A stretch of 64,000 nt of DNA from Aspergillus flavus (lineage: Eukaryota > Ascomycota > Eurotiomycetes > Eurotiales > Aspergillaceae): positions 5,146,001 through 5,210,000 of the forward strand of contig NC_092409.1 of assembly GCF_009017415.1 (NCBI RefSeq), written 5' to 3'. How positions within the stretch are numbered: position 1 is the stretch's first letter; the number at the start of each line of letters is the position of its first letter. The notes under the pieces are model-generated. The model did not search any database. It was not told the origin of the DNA and worked only from the letters and a program-made list of their open reading frames with translations. The position numbers and the translations under genes were made by a program. Below are positions 60,171 to 64,000 of the stretch, one piece after another.

Positions 60171-62020
60171 TTAGGCTTTGCCGAGACCAACTAAGACAAG
60201 CAAAGCCACATTCATGACAGCAATAATCAACCATATCACGATTGCAATTACAGTGGTAATGAGATTGTTTTTCATTTTCACCCCTTCGGTTTGGGTCTGG
60301 TCTTCACCGTGCATAACTCGATCGGATGGGACGGTCATATATCGGTTGCGGCAGGTAAAGTAGACCAAAGGGGCGCTCACAAAGGGGAGAATCACACTCA
60401 ACACCACTTGACTAGCAGTAAGGGTCTTATCTAGACCTTTTCTGCCAACGGCACCTGCAACGACGATACTGGGTATTATGCTGACAGACCGAGTGATCAA
60501 TCTGCGGAGCCAAGGTCTAATGCTCCAATTCAACATACCCTCACTCACCATCTGTCCTGCCATCGTGCACACAATCCCGGCTGATATTCCAGAGAGAAGC
60601 AGGGCCAGTCCAAAAATGAGGCCAGCAGCTGGAGCAATAGAAGTAGAAAGCAAATCGTGGATACCCCAGAGATCAGCCTCGCCAACATCCGGGTTTCCAT
60701 ATAGCGCAGCGCCTGCGACGATCAAGATAGAACTGTTCACGAAAAGAGCAAATGTGAAAAGCGACAACGCAAGTTCTACGATGGAATACTTTAAGCATCC
60801 TCGGATAGCATGAAGAGAAGGTCTATATTCAACCTCCCCGTTGGTGCTTCCTAAACAAACGGACGGGTCGACGTAGCCTTCAGTTACATCAAACTCTTTC
60901 AGGCGCGACTGGACAACACCACTGCCGAGAAACATCGAATGAGGCATAACTGTAGCACCGAGGATTCCACAGCTTTGATATAAACTGTCGAAACCAACAC
61001 CTTTAGTCAAGCACACCACTCGGTAGGCGACCAATTCCACTTACCCTGTAGACTCTACTATAGCAGACGATGGCAAGTAACCCCTGAATACATCCCCGAC
61101 TGACTGGTCCCTGATGAGTGAGAGCTGTATGCAGAAGCAAACAACGACTCCTAACACCAAACCCATGACGAAGAATTCAAACAAACGTAAACCCAGCATA
61201 CTGCCATCAGGTTTGTAGAAGATGAGAATGAAAAGCACATCAGCAAGTGTGATCGCACATCCAGCCACCAGGGGGATCTTCAAAAGTAGGTTGAGTGCAA
61301 TTGCAGACCCAACGACCTATAGGGACTTGTATTAGTACTTCCTCCGGGAGATATGTCAACTTTAGTAGAACATACCTCTGCAATATCCGTTGCAACAATG
61401 GCTGCCTCCGAAAGAAAGTAGAGGATATATACCAGCCATCGAGGAAGGTGCTCTCTGCAGTTCTCTGCCAGATTCAACCCAGTTACCGTACCAAGCTTGA
61501 TGCATAACGATTGCAGGAATATGGCAAAGAGATTGGAGACAAGAACGATGAACAAGAGAGCATATCGATATTCTGCACCGGCAGCGACATCAGTCGCATA
61601 ATTTCCCGGGTCAATGTAAGCTACGGCGATCAAGAATCCGGGGCCCACAAAGCGAGCGAATTTCACGATACTCTGCACCATATGAGAAAAGGGTGCTGTG
61701 ATAGAAGTTTTAAGAGAGCGGCGAGGTGATCTACTGTTCCTCTCGGGTGTTTGATACCCAGAGGCTGCAGAGACCACTTCGCCAGGCATCTTCTTCTCGG
61801 ACTCGGTATCGTTTCGATCCCGGCCATGTAGTTGAGGCTCTACAGTCGCGATGCCTTCCCCCATTGCTGCTCCCACACCAGAAGCATGTTTCCTATGCAC
61901 TTTGGAATTGGCAATACCGTTGAAGTCGTTGCGAGTGGTTACGTCTGCATTCAAGTCGGATGGATTTTGGTTCCAACCCGGATGCTCCAAAGTGTCATCG
62001 GTTCGCGAGGGGCAGTTCAT
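60171..62020 (-). CDS. NRAMP-family divalent metal transporter (Smf type)
   Basis: Three exons, 62020-61376, 61316-61045 and 60984-60171, giving 576 residues. NRAMP proteins import Mn2+, Fe2+ and related ions with protons. A hydrophilic N-terminus of about 110 residues precedes the membrane domain. The family signature DPGN occurs in GPGFLIAVAYIDPGNYATD (TM1), and the TM6 motif MPHSMFLGS follows intron 2; both are metal-binding positions. About eleven hydrophobic segments can be counted to the C-terminus. It cannot be assigned to plasma membrane or endosome from sequence. The gene converges on vps60 with 234 bases between their stops. Confidence 0.93.
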
Positions 62021-63650
62021 CGTGGTTGTGAACCAGGCGTCCGTGTAAGCTATAAAGAAGGGGACAACGTGGTCAGCTGCAGAGAATTCTCCGTGAAGTA
62101 CTTGTGATGTATTCTAAATCGTAAGTACCACGTCGGAAACCAAATCAAGAGTAACGTGCGGGAACGAATGGCCGAATTTCCCCGGCTACGGTAGTCCCAG
62201 TCCCAGTGCGACACATTCACTACAAAGTGGGTACATGCAGTAAGAGGACAACCTAGCCAAGTTGGTTCCTCAACAATTAAACCTGCAGAATCACAATTAA
62301 GAAGTGTGTGAGTACCCTAGCAGAAAAGAAGTAGAACAAGTTCAATCTGTGCCCATGACGGCATCTTGACTAGTACTGGCCTGTTCTCGGCAGGCGAGTG
62401 AAGAGAGAAATGGGTCTATCTTATTCAGCATGTCCAAGAGGGTAGACGGTATTCTCCGCTAGATTTTACCTGACTACGCAAGAGGAGTAAGAGATCAAGA
62501 TCAACTGAGGGACTTTTTGATATATAGATCTAGAGACACCTTTATAATGTGCAACCCCCACGGGCCCAAGACTTTCCAAGAAAGCGGATCTGCCTTGGCA
62601 GGAATTTATGCTCACAATGGTCACTATGAAAGGTCCCGTGAACGAGCGGCTTATCTAATCACATTGTTCGCTTTCCCCTTGCACAATGTTCATGTATGCT
62701 CTCTTCAATTATTGGAACCTGGATACAATAATTGATCTCTTACCCAGCAAATAGGAGTGACTCCTATATCATTTCTTCACATTTCTTAGCTGGTTTCCAA
62801 CCATCTCAATTTTTCACTTAGTGGAGACACCAACACCCGATGTAGGTATTCAACTTGCATTGCTAGGTCCGATCATACAAGATCTGAAGAAAAGGAAAAA
62901 GCAAAGAAAAACTGTTGTATCATATTGGGATCTATCGTCGATACTACATTGTATGATGATGCCCCATTGATGACAAGAAGGGGGGAAAGATATCCACTTT
63001 TCTACATTGAATTGATGGGGACTCAATCTGCATACATCACAAAATGAGAGCGATCAATCAGCTGATGGGGACTGATTGATAATTGATAAGCACCCGCCAC
63101 CAGCAACAACCAGGTGGCTGGTTGCCTGGCAACCCCAATGACGGCAATGTGTTTACATCCTCCGCTTTCTCTGCACTGCAGCTCCAGCCGTTTGCCACGA
63201 CCGCCATTGACGAATTAGTTTAGGCTGGGGGGAAGGATGATCATGCCCTTAACTTTCCTCCGTCGCTACGGAAGACTTCAAATTCCCGGTCTGCCCACCT
63301 GTTGTTCACTACTGCAGTGATCGTTGTTGCCGTTGTCTGATTCCCGCGGGCGTTTTTTTCCCTTCTTGGTTGCCTTCTTGCTTTTGATAATTACTATTCC
63401 CCAATGCCTTTACTTTCTATCTGAATACATATTGTTGTTTTTCCTGCTCCACTTAATACTTTTGTATCCGCTTCTTCTTCTTCTTCCGTCTATAAATATC
63501 CTGCATATTGGTGGTTGCGTTGGAGCGCTGTCCCCGTAAGTCCTCCGTACCTACCCGTCACTTTGTCGACACCACCAGAGTGTTATCTTCAGTCAGCATG
63601 CTAACTTGGCGCCTATCATTCTAACAGTCCCGGGTTAAAGGCGATCAGAT
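62021..63650. promoter_or_regulatory. Divergent intergenic region
   Basis: About 1.6 kb between the transporter and the last gene. A TATAAATA word at 63491-63498 and a spliced leader intron lie near the last gene's start. No other gene supported. Confidence 0.5.
63536..63627 (+). other. Probable 5' leader intron of the last gene
   Basis: GTAAGT donor at 63536 and CTAACAG acceptor ending at 63627, 92 bases long, lying just before the ATG at 63651. The signals fit this genome's introns, but the exact branch point is unclear. Confidence 0.55.
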
Positions 63651-64000
63651 ATGGCTCCCAACATGCAAGGTCCCAATATTTTCGACGATGCTAGCCGTGT
63701 CCCGACCAAACCATCCGTCTTCCGAGGAATTTTGTCTTCCAAAGCTCACAAGAGGAACCCTTCCGCAGACGATGCCGCCTCTTGCAGGTCTCCCTACCAA
63801 AGCCAGCCCCCTCGCAGTACGTTCTGGTCTCCAGTGGATCAGGCCTATGCCGCCCTAGACCAACAGCCATTGACCGAAATTGCCCCGAATCGAGACGCCG
63901 CAGAGTATGGCTTGCCTCGGCAGAGGTCGCCTGGTAAGCAGGAAAAGAATACGCTGCACAAGAAGACGAAAAGCGCTGTATCCCTGAAGTCTCTAAGGAG
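63651..64000 (+). CDS. Unknown protein, N-terminal part, runs off the window
   Basis: Open frame from ATG 63651 to the last base, 116 codons, without a stop. The sequence MAPNMQGPNIFDDASRVPTK and onward is Ser/Pro/Lys-rich and looks like the disordered N-terminus of a large protein. It contains FRGILSSKAHKR and KKTKSAVSLKSLR. This is faintly reminiscent of fungal formin- or FH3-related proteins, but too little is present to name it. A GGTAAGC at about 63,932 is a possible donor. Confidence 0.6.
   Translation, partial: MAPNMQGPNIFDDASRVPTKPSVFRGILSSKAHKRNPSADDAASCRSPYQSQPPRSTFWSPVDQAYAALDQQPLTEIAPNRDAAEYGLPRQRSPGKQEKNTLHKKTKSAVSLKSLR

Noticed and set aside
1..64000. Secondary-metabolite cluster, transposon or CRISPR-like array
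   Set aside because: No polyketide synthase, nonribosomal peptide synthetase, terpene cyclase, transposase or reverse transcriptase motifs and no spaced direct repeats were seen; genes are housekeeping types.

Overview
The window looks like a 64 kb piece of chromosome from a filamentous ascomycete, most likely an Aspergillus-type member of the Eurotiales. Coding genes are interrupted by short introns (about 50-90 nt) with GTAAGT/GTATGT-type donors, CTAAC-like branch points and CAG/TAG acceptors. Genes lie on both strands without operon structure, and intergenic DNA is AT-rich with long homopolymer runs. Gene content is fungal: a Nup98-Nup96 polyprotein of the SonB type, a 670-residue acetyl-CoA synthetase of the FacA type, a fungal ADAM protease, Prm1, Mug190 and Get2. 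I find no rRNA, tRNA, CRISPR array, intact transposon, virus or biosynthetic cluster. The content is core cellular machinery and I do not see a clear new system.

Layout. 0-8 kb: 3' end of a xanthine dehydrogenase-family gene (+), the membrane fusion protein Prm1 (-), and an uncharacterised lysine-rich MYND-like zinc protein (+). 8-14 kb: a kynurenine aminotransferase-like gene in nine exons (-), diverging from the Mgs1/WRNIP1 AAA ATPase (+), then a centrin (+). 14-23 kb: an ADAM-family metalloprotease (-), a Y-family DNA polymerase of the iota type (-), and an unknown Ser/Thr-rich protein (+). 23-30 kb: a five-exon SMP/C2 lipid-transfer protein of the Mug190 family (-) diverging from Get2 (+). 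30-34 kb: about 4 kb with no supportable gene. 34-40 kb: acetyl-CoA synthetase (+) and a cystathionine gamma-synthase-like PLP enzyme (+). 40-48 kb: the 1,992-residue Nup98-Nup96 precursor (+). 48-58 kb: complex I 51 kDa subunit (-), a SET-domain protein (-) and a SAPS-family Sit4-phosphatase-associated protein (-). 59-64 kb: ESCRT-III Vps60 (+), an NRAMP metal transporter (-), and the first exon of a gene that leaves the window (+).

Functional links are loose. Mgs1 and the iota-type polymerase are both DNA-damage-tolerance factors, both carry a ubiquitin-binding-type zinc motif, and lie within 10 kb. Acetyl-CoA synthetase, the kynurenine aminotransferase and the complex I subunit touch mitochondrial metabolism. 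The first two each have an in-frame upstream ATG that adds a basic, mitochondrial-presequence-like leader of about 40 residues.

The points most worth a second look are those two possible dual-start genes, a 14-nt and a 36-nt microexon, two possible C-termini of the SAPS protein, a variant HY/T autoproteolysis site in the nucleoporin, degenerate EF-hands in the centrin, and two conserved-looking proteins of unknown function. Exon boundaries were worked out by hand from splice signals and reading frame and have not been tested against transcripts.
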